Of a stretch of DNA of 64,000 bases, positions 33,607-43,476 are shown one piece after another. Within the stretch, counting starts at the first letter, position 1. Every line of letters begins with the position of its first letter. A model generated the notes under the pieces. It was not told the origin of the DNA. It saw only the letters and a list, made by a program, of their open reading frames with translations, and made no database searches. The DNA lies in contig CAZXFJ010000002.1 of the NCBI GenBank assembly GCA_964640435.1, positions 4,992 through 68,991 of the forward strand. The letters run 5' to 3'. Made by a program: the position numbers and the translations under genes. This DNA is from GWA1-39-11 sp964640435. Its GTDB lineage: Bacteria; Patescibacteriota; Microgenomatia; Levybacterales; GWA1-39-11.

Positions 33607-35249
33607 TGAAAAAATACTTAAAACCAAGTCTAATATTATTACTAATTTTCTTTCTAGGTTTATTTTTAAGGCTTTATCAATTAGGAACTACCCCTGCAGG
33701 ATTTCATGCGGATGAAGCTGCATTTGGTTACAATGCATATTCGATTATCGAAACAGGTAAAGATGAATATGGGAAAACATTGCCATTAGTGCTTAAGTCA
33801 TTTGGTGATTATAAAGGGGCACTATATGCATATTTATCAATTCCTTTTGTCTTGTTATTTGGTTTAAATCCATTTGGAGTCAGATTTGCTTCTGCAATTA
33901 TTTCTGCTCTAACAATAGTAGTTATCTACTTATTCGCCAAAAAGCTTTTTAATAACACAACCATCTCACTAGTTTCGGCATTTTTGTTTGCTATATCCCC
34001 CTGGGATATTATTATTTCAAGGGTAACCGGTGATGTAGAAGTAGGACTTTTTTTCACCCTCCTAATGTCCTATCTTCTTTTATTTTTAAATGAAAAAAAG
34101 AGTAGTTTTTATTTTGTACTTGCTTTACTTTTTGGATTTCTTGCAACCATATCTTATGCCCCATATAGATTCTATGTAATTTTAATACCACTTATTTTCT
34201 TAGTGTTCTCAGCGGAGAAGATAAAAGGAAAAATAAATTTTAACAAAAAAGTATTATTTTTTATCATCTCAATAATTCTAGTTGGAATAATATATAGTTT
34301 TATTGCTCCTACAGAAAGACTTTCTCAGATTTCTATATTTACTAATCAAAATACTCAGTTAGTTTTAGATGAGCAGGTAAGGGAGGATGCAACCTCTCAA
34401 ACATATGTGACTAGAATATTTCATAACAAAGTTGTTAATTACACTAGAACATTACTTGAGAATGCTGGACAATATTTTACTCTTGACTACCTTTTCCTAA
34501 ATGGTGGTTTTCCATTAAGAGAAAGAATTCCTGCCAGTGGGCTTTTTTATATTTGGCAGTCTCCATTTTTGTTGTTTGGTTTGTATTTGATAATCCGAAA
34601 GAAAGAAAGAAGTGGATTTATTCTAATTGCGTGGTGGATTATTTTACTAATCCCTACAATTTTTACTTTTGATGAAATCCCAAACGTACATAGAAATTTA
34701 ATAATAAACCCTGCGATTCTTTTAATAATCTCGATAGGTATAGCGGATTTCCTAAAAATAAGAAAAGAAGTAATAGGAAAAATTGCGTTAGGAGTTCTTA
34801 TTGTTGTTGGATTATTTGAGTTTGCGTATTTCTTTCATCAATATTTCGCACACCAAAATGTTCATAGACCTTGGTATAGAGGATTTGCATACGAAGAACT
34901 CGTTAGCGAGGTTAACAAAATATCGGGAGATTACAAAAAAGTTATCGTAACAAAAGGAAATCAAAGTCCATATATTTACTTCTTATTCTACTCAAAATAC
35001 TCGCCTGTTGAATATCAGAAACAAGGTTCACCACGAGATCTTGATTATAAAGGCTTTGATAAATATACATTCGTTCCCTTGGGTTGTCCTCCTGTGGTAA
35101 AAGAAAAAGATATCGCCACAATTAAGGGAGATAAGGACACTTTGTATATTGATATGGGTACATGCGATTTGCCAGCCAATGCAAAAATAATTAAAACTAT
35201 TAACTGGCAAGATGGTTCATCTGCATTTAAGATAATTGATTTTAGATAG
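33606..35249 (+). CDS. GT39-like membrane glycosyltransferase, triplet copy 1
   Basis: The 547-residue protein has one N-terminal helix, then RLYQLGTTPAGFHADEAAFG with the D36-E37 acidic pair, LKSFGDYKGALYAYLSIPF and GVRFASAIISAL, the GT39 pattern. A soluble C-terminal domain has YIYFLFYSKYSPVEYQKQG and FDKYTF. The copies at 37302 and 38957 share the whole layout, including KDE(Y/F)GK...P and the FDKY(T/E)F stretch. It is expected to use a polyprenyl-phosphate sugar on the outer membrane face. Confidence 0.82.
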   Translation: MKKYLKPSLILLLIFFLGLFLRLYQLGTTPAGFHADEAAFGYNAYSIIETGKDEYGKTLPLVLKSFGDYKGALYAYLSIPFVLLFGLNPFGVRFASAIISALTIVVIYLFAKKLFNNTTISLVSAFLFAISPWDIIISRVTGDVEVGLFFTLLMSYLLLFLNEKKSSFYFVLALLFGFLATISYAPYRFYVILIPLIFLVFSAEKIKGKINFNKKVLFFIISIILVGIIYSFIAPTERLSQISIFTNQNTQLVLDEQVREDATSQTYVTRIFHNKVVNYTRTLLENAGQYFTLDYLFLNGGFPLRERIPASGLFYIWQSPFLLFGLYLIIRKKERSGFILIAWWIILLIPTIFTFDEIPNVHRNLIINPAILLIISIGIADFLKIRKEVIGKIALGVLIVVGLFEFAYFFHQYFAHQNVHRPWYRGFAYEELVSEVNKISGDYKKVIVTKGNQSPYIYFLFYSKYSPVEYQKQGSPRDLDYKGFDKYTFVPLGCPPVVKEKDIATIKGDKDTLYIDMGTCDLPANAKIIKTINWQDGSSAFKIIDFR

Positions 35250-35258
35250 ATCTGATGG

Positions 35259-35267
35259 TGTTATAAT
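35259..35267 (+). promoter_or_regulatory. Extended -10 box, leaderless type
   Basis: TGTTATAAT is a consensus extended -10. It ends six bases before the ATG at 35274 within a 24-base intergenic gap. Confidence 0.6.
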
Positions 35268-35273
35268 CATCTA

Positions 35274-37280
35274 ATGCGTTTTCGAAGTCTACTCTTTGGT
35301 GCGTTTTTTCTATTATTATCGGCAAGTAATGTTTTTGCTGATAACTCCTACATAACAATCGTAAATCCTGTAAGAATTTCAGAATATACGAAAGATATAG
35401 TAGTCAACCTTAAGACCCAATACGAAGAATTAAATAAAAGAGAACTTCCAGCAACTTGGTTACTGACCTATGAAGTAATTACAAAAAAAGAAGCAGTTGA
35501 AGCAATAAAAAAATTTAATAAAAGACAAGAAGTAGGGGTATTTCTTGAAATAACTCCAGAAATATCTAAGGCTTCTGGGGTTTCTTACAATGAAACTAAT
35601 GCTTGGCATAGGGCAACCTCAATTTTTTTATCAGGTTACACACAAAAAGATAGAAGAAAACTGATTGACACATTTTTTTCAGCATTCAAAGATAAATTTG
35701 GATATTATCCAAAGTCGGTAGGATCCTGGTGGACAGATGCATATTCGCTTTCCTACATGAAAGAAAAATACAATATTACAGGAACGCTTGGAGTGTCTGA
35801 TCAGTATGATTTAGATGGGTATCAGGTTTGGGGTACATTTTGGAGTGTACCATATTACCCATCGAAGGTTAATGCAGGTATGCCAGCTCAAGCGGCTGAA
35901 GATAAAATAAATGTTGTCACCTTTAGATGGGCTGCAAGAGATCCTATTAATGGATACGCGAGCCCTTCTGATAAAGAAGCAAGTCTATATAGTACACAAG
36001 ATTATTCTTCATTTGGTTTAGTTAATGATTATTACAATTATCTTATTGAGACATTTTCAATGCAAAACGAATTTAATAAATTTGGACAAATAACTCTTGG
36101 TCTTGAGGCAGATTATGCACCAGAAACATATACATCACAATTCGCAGAGTGGCTAGATATTGTTAAGAATAGAGAAGCTGAAGGGGAAAAAATAACAAAC
36201 ATGTCAGAGTTCTCTGATTGGTATATTAATGAGTTTAAATCTATTTCCCCACAGCAAATCATAGTATCGGATGATTATTTAGGGACAGGAAAGAAAGTGT
36301 ATTGGATAAATAACTCCAGGTATAGAGTGGGTCTAGTCGATGACGGAAAAAATACAGCAATGATTGATTTTCGGACCTATCCTGAAAATTTTATTGAGCC
36401 ATTTTATGTTGCACCAAACAAGCAATACAATTTATCTATAAACCTTCCATATGTAATTGATTCGCATATAAACAAAAAAAGTTCTTGGATTCTATCAAGC
36501 GAAAGTATTGAATCAGTTGAAAGCACTTTAGGAAATTTATCTGTGAAGTTAAAAAAAGGAAGCTTATTATTCTCTCCTAATTCAATTACAGTTCGTGATA
36601 TTAAAATTCCTATTGCAATTGGCAAGAGCACTTATTTAAAAGTTGAAAAAAATGAAAATCATCAAATTATTTATCCAATCAAAAACGACCCGATCAGTCC
36701 AGATGGAATACTTTATAGCGAATACTCTTTAAGACTCCCTTTTACCATAGAAAGAAGAATAGACCCTATAAAAGTGTTTATTTATCCGACTGCAATTATT
36801 TTAATCTGCATAATTTCAACCCTATTAATTATTAGATTTAAAAGAAGAGGAGTATTAATTTTGTTTTCATTAGCCATAATTTTAGTAATATTTTTCGTTG
36901 TTCGTGGACAAGCAAAATATTACATAAGTCAAACAGAAATGGATGCGTTATCCGTGCTGAGTGATTTGCCTCAGGGGAGAGTACTCGTTTATGAGAAGGA
37001 TTGTTTAAAATGTACATTTCAAACAATAAGGCCAGCAGCAGCCGCAGGAAGAAAGGGATACGTTGAAAAGTACGGTAAGCAAAAAATGTTACTTGATCTA
37101 AATTTCCAAATAGCTGCAAGTAGTAAGCTTGGCGCAGAGATGTTAAAAGAAAGAAAAGTTAAATATATTTACTTAAGTAAATATGAAGACTATATTGAAA
37201 CACTTCCGTATTTGCCTCAAGATTTAGGCTTAAAGCGAGTATATGAAAATGCTAACGCTCAAATTTGGGAAGTGTTGTAG
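35274..37280 (+). CDS. Exported polysaccharide deacetylase-fold protein fused to a membrane segment and GT-C-type tail
   Basis: The 668-residue protein has a signal peptide (about residues 1-22, cut after NVFA), then roughly 300 residues that read like a glycoside hydrolase/deacetylase beta-barrel: VGVFLEITPEI, FSAFKDKFGYYPKSVGSWW, MKEKYNITGTLGVSDQ and ITLGLEADYAPE. A beta-rich middle follows. Two hydrophobic helices lie near residues 503-545. The last 110 residues (LPQGRVLVYEKDCLKCTF... to VKYIYLSKYED) resemble the soluble tail of the membrane proteins at 31672 and 46888. I see no clear NodB HxxxH pair, so catalysis is uncertain. It may bind or trim exported glycan. Confidence 0.6.
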   Translation: MRFRSLLFGAFFLLLSASNVFADNSYITIVNPVRISEYTKDIVVNLKTQYEELNKRELPATWLLTYEVITKKEAVEAIKKFNKRQEVGVFLEITPEISKASGVSYNETNAWHRATSIFLSGYTQKDRRKLIDTFFSAFKDKFGYYPKSVGSWWTDAYSLSYMKEKYNITGTLGVSDQYDLDGYQVWGTFWSVPYYPSKVNAGMPAQAAEDKINVVTFRWAARDPINGYASPSDKEASLYSTQDYSSFGLVNDYYNYLIETFSMQNEFNKFGQITLGLEADYAPETYTSQFAEWLDIVKNREAEGEKITNMSEFSDWYINEFKSISPQQIIVSDDYLGTGKKVYWINNSRYRVGLVDDGKNTAMIDFRTYPENFIEPFYVAPNKQYNLSINLPYVIDSHINKKSSWILSSESIESVESTLGNLSVKLKKGSLLFSPNSITVRDIKIPIAIGKSTYLKVEKNENHQIIYPIKNDPISPDGILYSEYSLRLPFTIERRIDPIKVFIYPTAIILICIISTLLIIRFKRRGVLILFSLAIILVIFFVVRGQAKYYISQTEMDALSVLSDLPQGRVLVYEKDCLKCTFQTIRPAAAAGRKGYVEKYGKQKMLLDLNFQIAASSKLGAEMLKERKVKYIYLSKYEDYIETLPYLPQDLGLKRVYENANAQIWEVL

Positions 37281-37293
37281 AATAATATATAAT
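37265..37293 (+). promoter_or_regulatory. Promoter before GT39 triplet copy 2, near-leaderless
   Basis: TTGGGA (37265-37270) and TATAAT (37288-37293) are spaced by 17 bases; the -10 ends eight bases before the ATG at 37302. Confidence 0.55.
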
Positions 37294-37301
37294 CTTAAGA
37301 A

Positions 37302-38954
37302 ATGAGCAAAAAGGTTTTATTCTCGTTACTATCTCTTATTGTCCTCCTTGCAGCATTTCTCCGTTTCTATAAAATAGGTACAAATCCTTCTTCTCTCACC
37401 TGGGATGAGGTTGCTTGGGGTTACAATTCATACACTCTTGGGATTGATGGTAAAGATGAATTTGGAAGATTTCTTCCAATCACATATCTTGAATCATTCG
37501 GTGATTTTAAACCACCTGTTTATGCATATCTGGGAGTATTGCCAGTTAAGATATTTGGCTTAAACGAGTTTGCAACGAGATTTCCATCTGCTTTTTTTGG
37601 GACTTTGACAGTGTTACTAACATTCTTCTTAGTTAAGCGCATCTTTTGGCAGAAGAAAGAGGCAGAGGTTGTGGGTCTTTTAGCTGCATTTTTCCTAGCC
37701 ATATCTCCATGGCATATTATGCTCTCGAGAGCTGCTTTTGAAGCAAATGTCTCCACGTTTTTTGTTGTTGCAGGAGTATTAACATTTCTCGCTGGGGTAC
37801 AGGATAAAAAATGGTTTTTAATTCTTTCTGCGATATCTTTTACTCTTTCAATGTATACATTCAACACTGCAAGAATTGTAAGTCCGATTCTTGTTTTAAT
37901 TCTTGCTTTCGCTTTTCGTGACAAGCTTCTTAAGATTAAAAAAGAAGTAATTATTGCAGCAATTGTTGGTTTAATAATAATGCTCCCTGCTATCCCATTT
38001 CTTCTTTCTCCGCAGGCAAGTCTTCGTTTTAAAGAAGTTAATATTTTTTCTGACCCTGAAGTTGTTAAGTTGGCAAATCAGCAAATTGAAAATGATAACA
38101 ATGCTGTATGGTCAAAGATTCTCCACAATAGAAGAGTCCTTTATGGACTTGAGTATATAAAGCATTATTTTGATAACTTAAGCCCGAGCTTTCTATTTAT
38201 AAAAGGAGATGGGAATCCAAAGTTTTCGACACAAAATGTTGGTCAAATGTATATCTTTGACATCGTATTTTTAGTTAGTGGTTTATTGCTATTAATAAGG
38301 AAACGTGATGGTAATTGGTGGCTTATACCAATATGGATATTAGTTGGAATAATTCCTGCGGCAACGGCACGAGAAACACCTCATGCATTGAGAATTGAGA
38401 CAACTTTACCCATGTTTCAAATCCTAACTGCTTATGGCGCATATTGGATAGGTAAATGGGTATTGGGTATTAGGAAAAAAATTGTTGGTGTTAAGTTAGG
38501 CCCAGCTGTAATTGGATTAGCAAGCCTATTGTTACTCTTTAATTTTGTTTACTTCTGGCATGATTTAATGGGTAATTACAATTATCTTTATTCCTCGCAG
38601 TGGCAATATGGATACAAGGATTCAATCGATTATGTAAATGCGAACGCTGATAAGTATGATAGAGTTCAGATAACTCAGCAGTTGGGAAGACCGTACATTT
38701 ACTACCTTTTCTACAATAAAACAAATCCTGAAGAATTCAGAAATACAGCAAAAATACATCGGGATTCATTTGGATTTGTAGATATTGAAGGATTTGGAAA
38801 ATACACATTTCCTAAAGATTATCAGGTAGATAAGAAGGATGGGGAAAAGGTTTTGTATATTGCTACACCGTATCATCTCCCTGAAGGAGCAAAAATTTTA
38901 AAAACATTTAAATTGCTTAATGGAGAAGCTGTTTTTGTTGCATATACTATATAA
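37302..38954 (+). CDS. GT39-like membrane glycosyltransferase, triplet copy 2
   Basis: The 550-residue protein has RFYKIGTNPSSLTWDEVAWG with D35-E36, LESFGDFKPPVYAYLGVLP, FATRFPSAFFG and AISPWHIMLSRAAFE, standard for GT39. The soluble C-terminus YIYYLFYNKTNPEEFRN...FGKYTF aligns with copies 1 and 3. AISPWHI(M) is shared with the other two copies as AISPWDI and AISPWSI. It lies two bases before copy 3. A lipid-phosphate sugar donor is likely. Confidence 0.83.
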   Translation: MSKKVLFSLLSLIVLLAAFLRFYKIGTNPSSLTWDEVAWGYNSYTLGIDGKDEFGRFLPITYLESFGDFKPPVYAYLGVLPVKIFGLNEFATRFPSAFFGTLTVLLTFFLVKRIFWQKKEAEVVGLLAAFFLAISPWHIMLSRAAFEANVSTFFVVAGVLTFLAGVQDKKWFLILSAISFTLSMYTFNTARIVSPILVLILAFAFRDKLLKIKKEVIIAAIVGLIIMLPAIPFLLSPQASLRFKEVNIFSDPEVVKLANQQIENDNNAVWSKILHNRRVLYGLEYIKHYFDNLSPSFLFIKGDGNPKFSTQNVGQMYIFDIVFLVSGLLLLIRKRDGNWWLIPIWILVGIIPAATARETPHALRIETTLPMFQILTAYGAYWIGKWVLGIRKKIVGVKLGPAVIGLASLLLLFNFVYFWHDLMGNYNYLYSSQWQYGYKDSIDYVNANADKYDRVQITQQLGRPYIYYLFYNKTNPEEFRNTAKIHRDSFGFVDIEGFGKYTFPKDYQVDKKDGEKVLYIATPYHLPEGAKILKTFKLLNGEAVFVAYTI

Positions 38955-38956
38955 AC

Positions 38957-40612
38957 ATGTTCAAAAATAAGAAAACACTTTGGATAATTTTAGGACTAAT
39001 TATTGCACTTGCTGCAATCTTGAGGTTGTGGCAGCTCGGTAATATCCCTCCATCTCCAGATTGGGATGAGGCGGCTTTAGGGTATGATGCTTATTCGTTA
39101 ATGACGACGGGTAAGGATGAATTCGGTAAGTTTCTACCTGTTGTATTGAGGTCTTTTGATGATTATAAGCCGGCGCTTTATGCATATCTTGCAATACCAT
39201 CTGTTGCTATTTTTGGCTTAAACACATTTGCCGTAAGGCTTCCCTCGGCTATTTCAGGAATCTTAATGGTTCTAGTTGTGTTTTATTTAATTCGTGAATT
39301 GTTTAAGGATTATAAATATAGGGATTATTTATCTCTTGCGGGAGCCTTTCTGTATGCAATTTCCCCCTGGTCAATTCAATTCTCGCGAGTCGCATTTGAG
39401 TCAAATGTGGGAGTTTTTCTAAATGCTCTAACTGTGTTGTTTTTTGTTAAAGGTTTAAAGCGCCCATGGATGTTAATGCTTTCTGCAGTCTTTGCTGCTC
39501 TTGGACCTTATGTATATCAAAGTGAAAAAGTCTTTACACCTCTTTTAGTATTAGTGCTTGTTTTAATTTATTGGAAGCAATTATTTAAACTTCCAAAATT
39601 AAACATAATCATGGCCGTTATCGCTGGAATTATTGTAATTGCACCAATGGCATTTTATATATTGACGGATCAAGGAGCATTGCTTCGCGTAAAGGGTACG
39701 AGTATTTTTTCCTATCAAACAGAACTGCTTAAGGATAATACCATTAAGCTTGAGAGGGATAGAGAGGTAGGGGATAAATTAGGCTTAGTCCTTGATAATA
39801 GAAGATTAGTTTATCTTAAAACAGTTATAGGGGGTTATCTTTCTCATTTTGATCTGAATTGGTTATTTACGAGAGGTGATATAGCTCGTCACCATGCGCC
39901 TGGTATGGGTTTGCTTTACTTATTTGAACTTCCTTTGATTCTTGTCGGTATTTATAAACTTATTTTTGGAGAATTTAAATTACAGTCGAAGTTAACAATA
40001 TTTGGATGGTTTTTAATTGCTGCTATTCCTGCATCGGTAACTACAGGAGTTCCACATGCTGTTCGTACACTTAACTTTCTACCAACGTATCAAATAATTG
40101 GTGGGTTGGGTTTGGTGATAATACTAATTTGGTTATCTAGGATAAAAATGAACTTGTTCAAATATACTGCGCTTTTCATAATTGGTGTTTTTGTTTTATT
40201 CAATTTTGTTTACTATCTAAATCAATACTTTGTTCAATACAATTACTATGATTCTGAAGATTGGCAATATGGTTATGAGCAGGCTGCAAATTACACAATT
40301 GAGAATAGTCATAAGTATGACAAAATAATAGTTTCTGATAGGCAGCCTATGGATAAATCTTACATGTTTTTCTTGTTCTATTTAAAATATCCACCAGAAA
40401 AATATCAAGAGATTGGTAAGAATAGTTCTGGTAGCTTTGTATCGCATCATTCATTTGATAAATATGAGTTTAGGCCAATAGACTGGAGTAAGGATTCATC
40501 AACTCCAAATGTTTTATATATCGGTACTCAGGATGAAATACCATCTAGAGTTTCTAAAAAAACTATAAATAACCTAGATGGTACACCAGCAATTAGAATT
40601 GCTGGAACATGA
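38957..40612 (+). CDS. GT39-like membrane glycosyltransferase, triplet copy 3
   Basis: The 551-residue protein shows RLWQLGNIPPSPDWDEAALG with D37-E38, LRSFDDYKPALYAYLAIP, FAVRLPSAISG and AISPWSIQFSRVAFESN. The C-terminal part YMFFLFYLKYPPEKYQEIG and FDKYEF corresponds to copies 1 and 2. It is nearest to copy 2 by eye (YDAYSL, VAFESNVGVF against AAFEANVSTF), which suggests local tandem duplication. It ends eight bases before a more distant relative. Confidence 0.83.
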   Translation: MFKNKKTLWIILGLIIALAAILRLWQLGNIPPSPDWDEAALGYDAYSLMTTGKDEFGKFLPVVLRSFDDYKPALYAYLAIPSVAIFGLNTFAVRLPSAISGILMVLVVFYLIRELFKDYKYRDYLSLAGAFLYAISPWSIQFSRVAFESNVGVFLNALTVLFFVKGLKRPWMLMLSAVFAALGPYVYQSEKVFTPLLVLVLVLIYWKQLFKLPKLNIIMAVIAGIIVIAPMAFYILTDQGALLRVKGTSIFSYQTELLKDNTIKLERDREVGDKLGLVLDNRRLVYLKTVIGGYLSHFDLNWLFTRGDIARHHAPGMGLLYLFELPLILVGIYKLIFGEFKLQSKLTIFGWFLIAAIPASVTTGVPHAVRTLNFLPTYQIIGGLGLVIILIWLSRIKMNLFKYTALFIIGVFVLFNFVYYLNQYFVQYNYYDSEDWQYGYEQAANYTIENSHKYDKIIVSDRQPMDKSYMFFLFYLKYPPEKYQEIGKNSSGSFVSHHSFDKYEFRPIDWSKDSSTPNVLYIGTQDEIPSRVSKKTINNLDGTPAIRIAGT

Positions 40613-40620
40613 GTTGAAAA

Positions 40621-42141
40621 ATGAAGAAAAAGAAGTTTAAGTTTTCGAATTTATTCACGCCAACACTTATAATACTTTACGTATTAATTATCATAGGGTC
40701 CTATTTAAGACTCGAAGGTATTTTCGACAATTCTTTTGCCTTTACTTACGATGTGGGACGCGATCTAATAGCCGTTGGCGATATAGTTACAGGACAAAAA
40801 CTTTCTTTAATTGGTCCAACTTCAGGTTTACCAGGAGTATTTTATGGACCCTGGTGGTATTTAATGCTTGCTCCATTTTTTGTTTTATCTTCTGGAAATC
40901 CACAAGGAATTGCATTTTTTATGAGTTTACTGGGAATTTTATTAATCCCCTTATCATTTTATTTTGGTAAAAGACTTAATGGTGATTTTTTAGCTCTAAG
41001 CCTTGCAGGACTTGCAGCAGTTTCACCATCATTAATTTCCTTATCTTCTCAAATTTGGAGTCCTAATATCGCACCTGTCTTCGTTTTACTTTCATTTATT
41101 TTGCTCTACAAGATTTACTCCGGAAAAGATAATCCAATAATATATTTTTTACTAGGTTTTGTTACATTCTTAAATTCTGAAGCAGAAATAATATTTGGAG
41201 TTCTGTTTACTGGTGGAGTTGTTATATCAGTAATTTTAATTAAAAAATTAACATTAAAGCCAATTTCAGTTATCGCCTTTTTACTAGGTACGGTTATTGT
41301 TATCTCACCAAAAATACTTTTTGAAGTTAAGCACAATTTCTTGATGACTCAATCATTTATAAAATATTTTCAGTCAGGTGCAGAGAAAGATATGGTGAGT
41401 GGAGGAGTTGTAGATATATTAATAAATCGATTAGACATATTTATAAATGAATTTTCATATGCTGTTGCATTTGGCAATAAGGTAGCTGGAATAATTTTAC
41501 TAGTCGCCACAATTATCTCAATTATCTATTTCTATAAAAGAATATCTTCAAATGAAAAAAAATTGATAATTACCTCGACTATTATTTTAATAGTATTTTT
41601 CGCAGGAACTCTATTTTTTGCGCACAATATTTGGCCTCATTATTTAGTTGGGCTTCCTATAATATATATATTGTTGGTTTCTATTGCCTTAGCAAATTTG
41701 AAATTTAAACTTAAGTCTTATACGATTTCGTATATAGTTTTATTTCTTTTAATTGTTATTAATCTTAATCCTATTTCAGTTTATCAATCATTTAGTACCA
41801 GCTGGGAAGGAAATGCGGCAGTTTATAGAAATCAGCTAAATGTAGTCGACAGTATTTATGCTCAAACTAAAAACAAAAGATTTAAATATGTTGTTTATAC
41901 ACCACCACTTCACGATTATACGTATAGATATCTTTTTGAATGGAGAGGAAAGAAGTATAACATGAAGCCATCTATCCAAGCAGACACGGCATACTTTATT
42001 TTAGAGCCAGATCCAGAGGACCCATCAAGGCTTACTAGATGGCTACAAGAAAGAGCAGGAGATGGTAAAATTAAAAAAAGTAAGAAATACGATGGTGGAA
42101 TCATTGTTCAAGAAAGATTTGTAGGAAATGAAAAAAACTAA
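40621..42141 (+). CDS. GT-C-type membrane protein, divergent GT39 relative
   Basis: The 506-residue protein has about eleven hydrophobic helices. After the first comes FAFTYDVGRDLIAVGDIVTG, where YDVGRD stands at the place of the DE pair, then LIGPTSGLPGVFYGPWWYLM, typical of distant GT39-like proteins that keep a GP-x-YGP-W loop. A soluble tail of about 120 residues follows, with YTPPLHDYTYRYLFEWRG. It overlaps the next gene, a relative with the same loop design, by 14 bases. Confidence 0.7.
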   Translation: MKKKKFKFSNLFTPTLIILYVLIIIGSYLRLEGIFDNSFAFTYDVGRDLIAVGDIVTGQKLSLIGPTSGLPGVFYGPWWYLMLAPFFVLSSGNPQGIAFFMSLLGILLIPLSFYFGKRLNGDFLALSLAGLAAVSPSLISLSSQIWSPNIAPVFVLLSFILLYKIYSGKDNPIIYFLLGFVTFLNSEAEIIFGVLFTGGVVISVILIKKLTLKPISVIAFLLGTVIVISPKILFEVKHNFLMTQSFIKYFQSGAEKDMVSGGVVDILINRLDIFINEFSYAVAFGNKVAGIILLVATIISIIYFYKRISSNEKKLIITSTIILIVFFAGTLFFAHNIWPHYLVGLPIIYILLVSIALANLKFKLKSYTISYIVLFLLIVINLNPISVYQSFSTSWEGNAAVYRNQLNVVDSIYAQTKNKRFKYVVYTPPLHDYTYRYLFEWRGKKYNMKPSIQADTAYFILEPDPEDPSRLTRWLQERAGDGKIKKSKKYDGGIIVQERFVGNEKN

Positions 42142-43456
42142 TAAAAACAAACATAAGGCTAAAAAGTTTAATTTACTTCTGTGGATTAAGAATAATAAGT
42201 TTCTAATATTGGCGTTTGCAGTTTTTTTAGTAATGCTCTTTACCAGATTTTACCAACCAGAAATTAAAAATCCTTTCGGTTATGATCAGGTTGATAACGC
42301 ATGGGCTGCAAAAAATATTGTCGCTGATGGAAGATACCCACTTGTTGGAATGGTTGCAAAAGGGAACTCAGGAATATATATAGGTCCTCTATATTATTAC
42401 TTCGCTGCATTTTTCTATTTCCTTTCAGGACTTGATCCTATTGCTTCAGTAATGATTGCTGGGGTAAGCGCAATAATAAGCTTTTGGATTATTTATTTCT
42501 TTACTAAAAAACTATTTAACGAGTATGTTGCATTAATAGCAGTTGTAATAAATACATTTGCTCTACCTGCGATAATATTTGACAGAATACAGTGGCCCGT
42601 TGATTTTATTCCTGCATTTTCTCTTGTTATATTCTACCTTTTGTATAAAGTTATTACTGGTGAGGTTAAAAAACTTTTATGGCTGGCCGTTGTAGTTGGC
42701 TTAATGTTCAATATTCATTTTACTGCAATCTTTTTTCCCTTGATAGTTCTTTTTTGCTTACCATTATTCCCTAGAACCCGGGAAACTATTAAATATATAT
42801 TATTCGCAATCCCATTGTTTATTATTTTCATCATTCCGAATGCAATATATATGTTAACTTCAAAGTCTTCTGGTTCAAATATTTCTTACCTTGATAGTAA
42901 CTTTCATGGTTTTCATTTACGACGAATGATGCAGCTGGTCGGGGATGCTTTTATTCAGTTCGATCCATATGTAGTATTTGACTGGCTTAAAAAAATAAAA
43001 ATTTTCATCCCTCTAATTTTTGTTGTTATATATTTATGGCAAACCGCTGATAAAAATAAGTATAAATTTATTTATCTTGTTGCACTTTTTTTTATGATAC
43101 CCTGGATAGTATTTACTACTTATTCTGGAGAAATAAGCGATTACTATTTCGCAGTTAACCGCTACATTGTTCTATTTATAATTTCTTATCTTTTTTATTC
43201 TGTTGGAAAAATTAGTTTTAAAAATAAAATACTAAATGTAGTACCTAAGATATTCGTTGTATTGGTATTGGCCTATTATTGTATATATAACTTAACGAAC
43301 TTTTTACCATATAAAGATGTTGGACTTAAAAAAAGATTTGAAAATGCTCAGCCTTCTGTCGATCATAATGTTCGTATTGAATTTCAAATGGGTGTTCCAG
43401 AGTCATATATCTATTATTATTTAATGCTTAAAAAGACTGGAAAAGACGTTTATTAG
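42128..43456 (+). CDS. GT-C-type membrane protein, divergent GT39 relative
   Basis: The 442-residue protein starts with a very basic stretch, one helix, then PFGYDQVDNAWAAKNIVADG, GNSGIYIGPLYYYFAAFFY and SVMIAGVSAIISF. The YDQ...GPLYYY loop matches the neighbour's YDVGRD...GPWWYL, so the two are related and may act together. The soluble tail is short (FQMGVPESYIYYYLMLKKTG). It ends 34 bases before the next gene, where a new promoter may lie. Confidence 0.7.
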   Translation: MKKTNKNKHKAKKFNLLLWIKNNKFLILAFAVFLVMLFTRFYQPEIKNPFGYDQVDNAWAAKNIVADGRYPLVGMVAKGNSGIYIGPLYYYFAAFFYFLSGLDPIASVMIAGVSAIISFWIIYFFTKKLFNEYVALIAVVINTFALPAIIFDRIQWPVDFIPAFSLVIFYLLYKVITGEVKKLLWLAVVVGLMFNIHFTAIFFPLIVLFCLPLFPRTRETIKYILFAIPLFIIFIIPNAIYMLTSKSSGSNISYLDSNFHGFHLRRMMQLVGDAFIQFDPYVVFDWLKKIKIFIPLIFVVIYLWQTADKNKYKFIYLVALFFMIPWIVFTTYSGEISDYYFAVNRYIVLFIISYLFYSVGKISFKNKILNVVPKIFVVLVLAYYCIYNLTNFLPYKDVGLKKRFENAQPSVDHNVRIEFQMGVPESYIYYYLMLKKTGKDVY

Positions 43457-43476
43457 TCGTAAAATCAAGCAATTTG

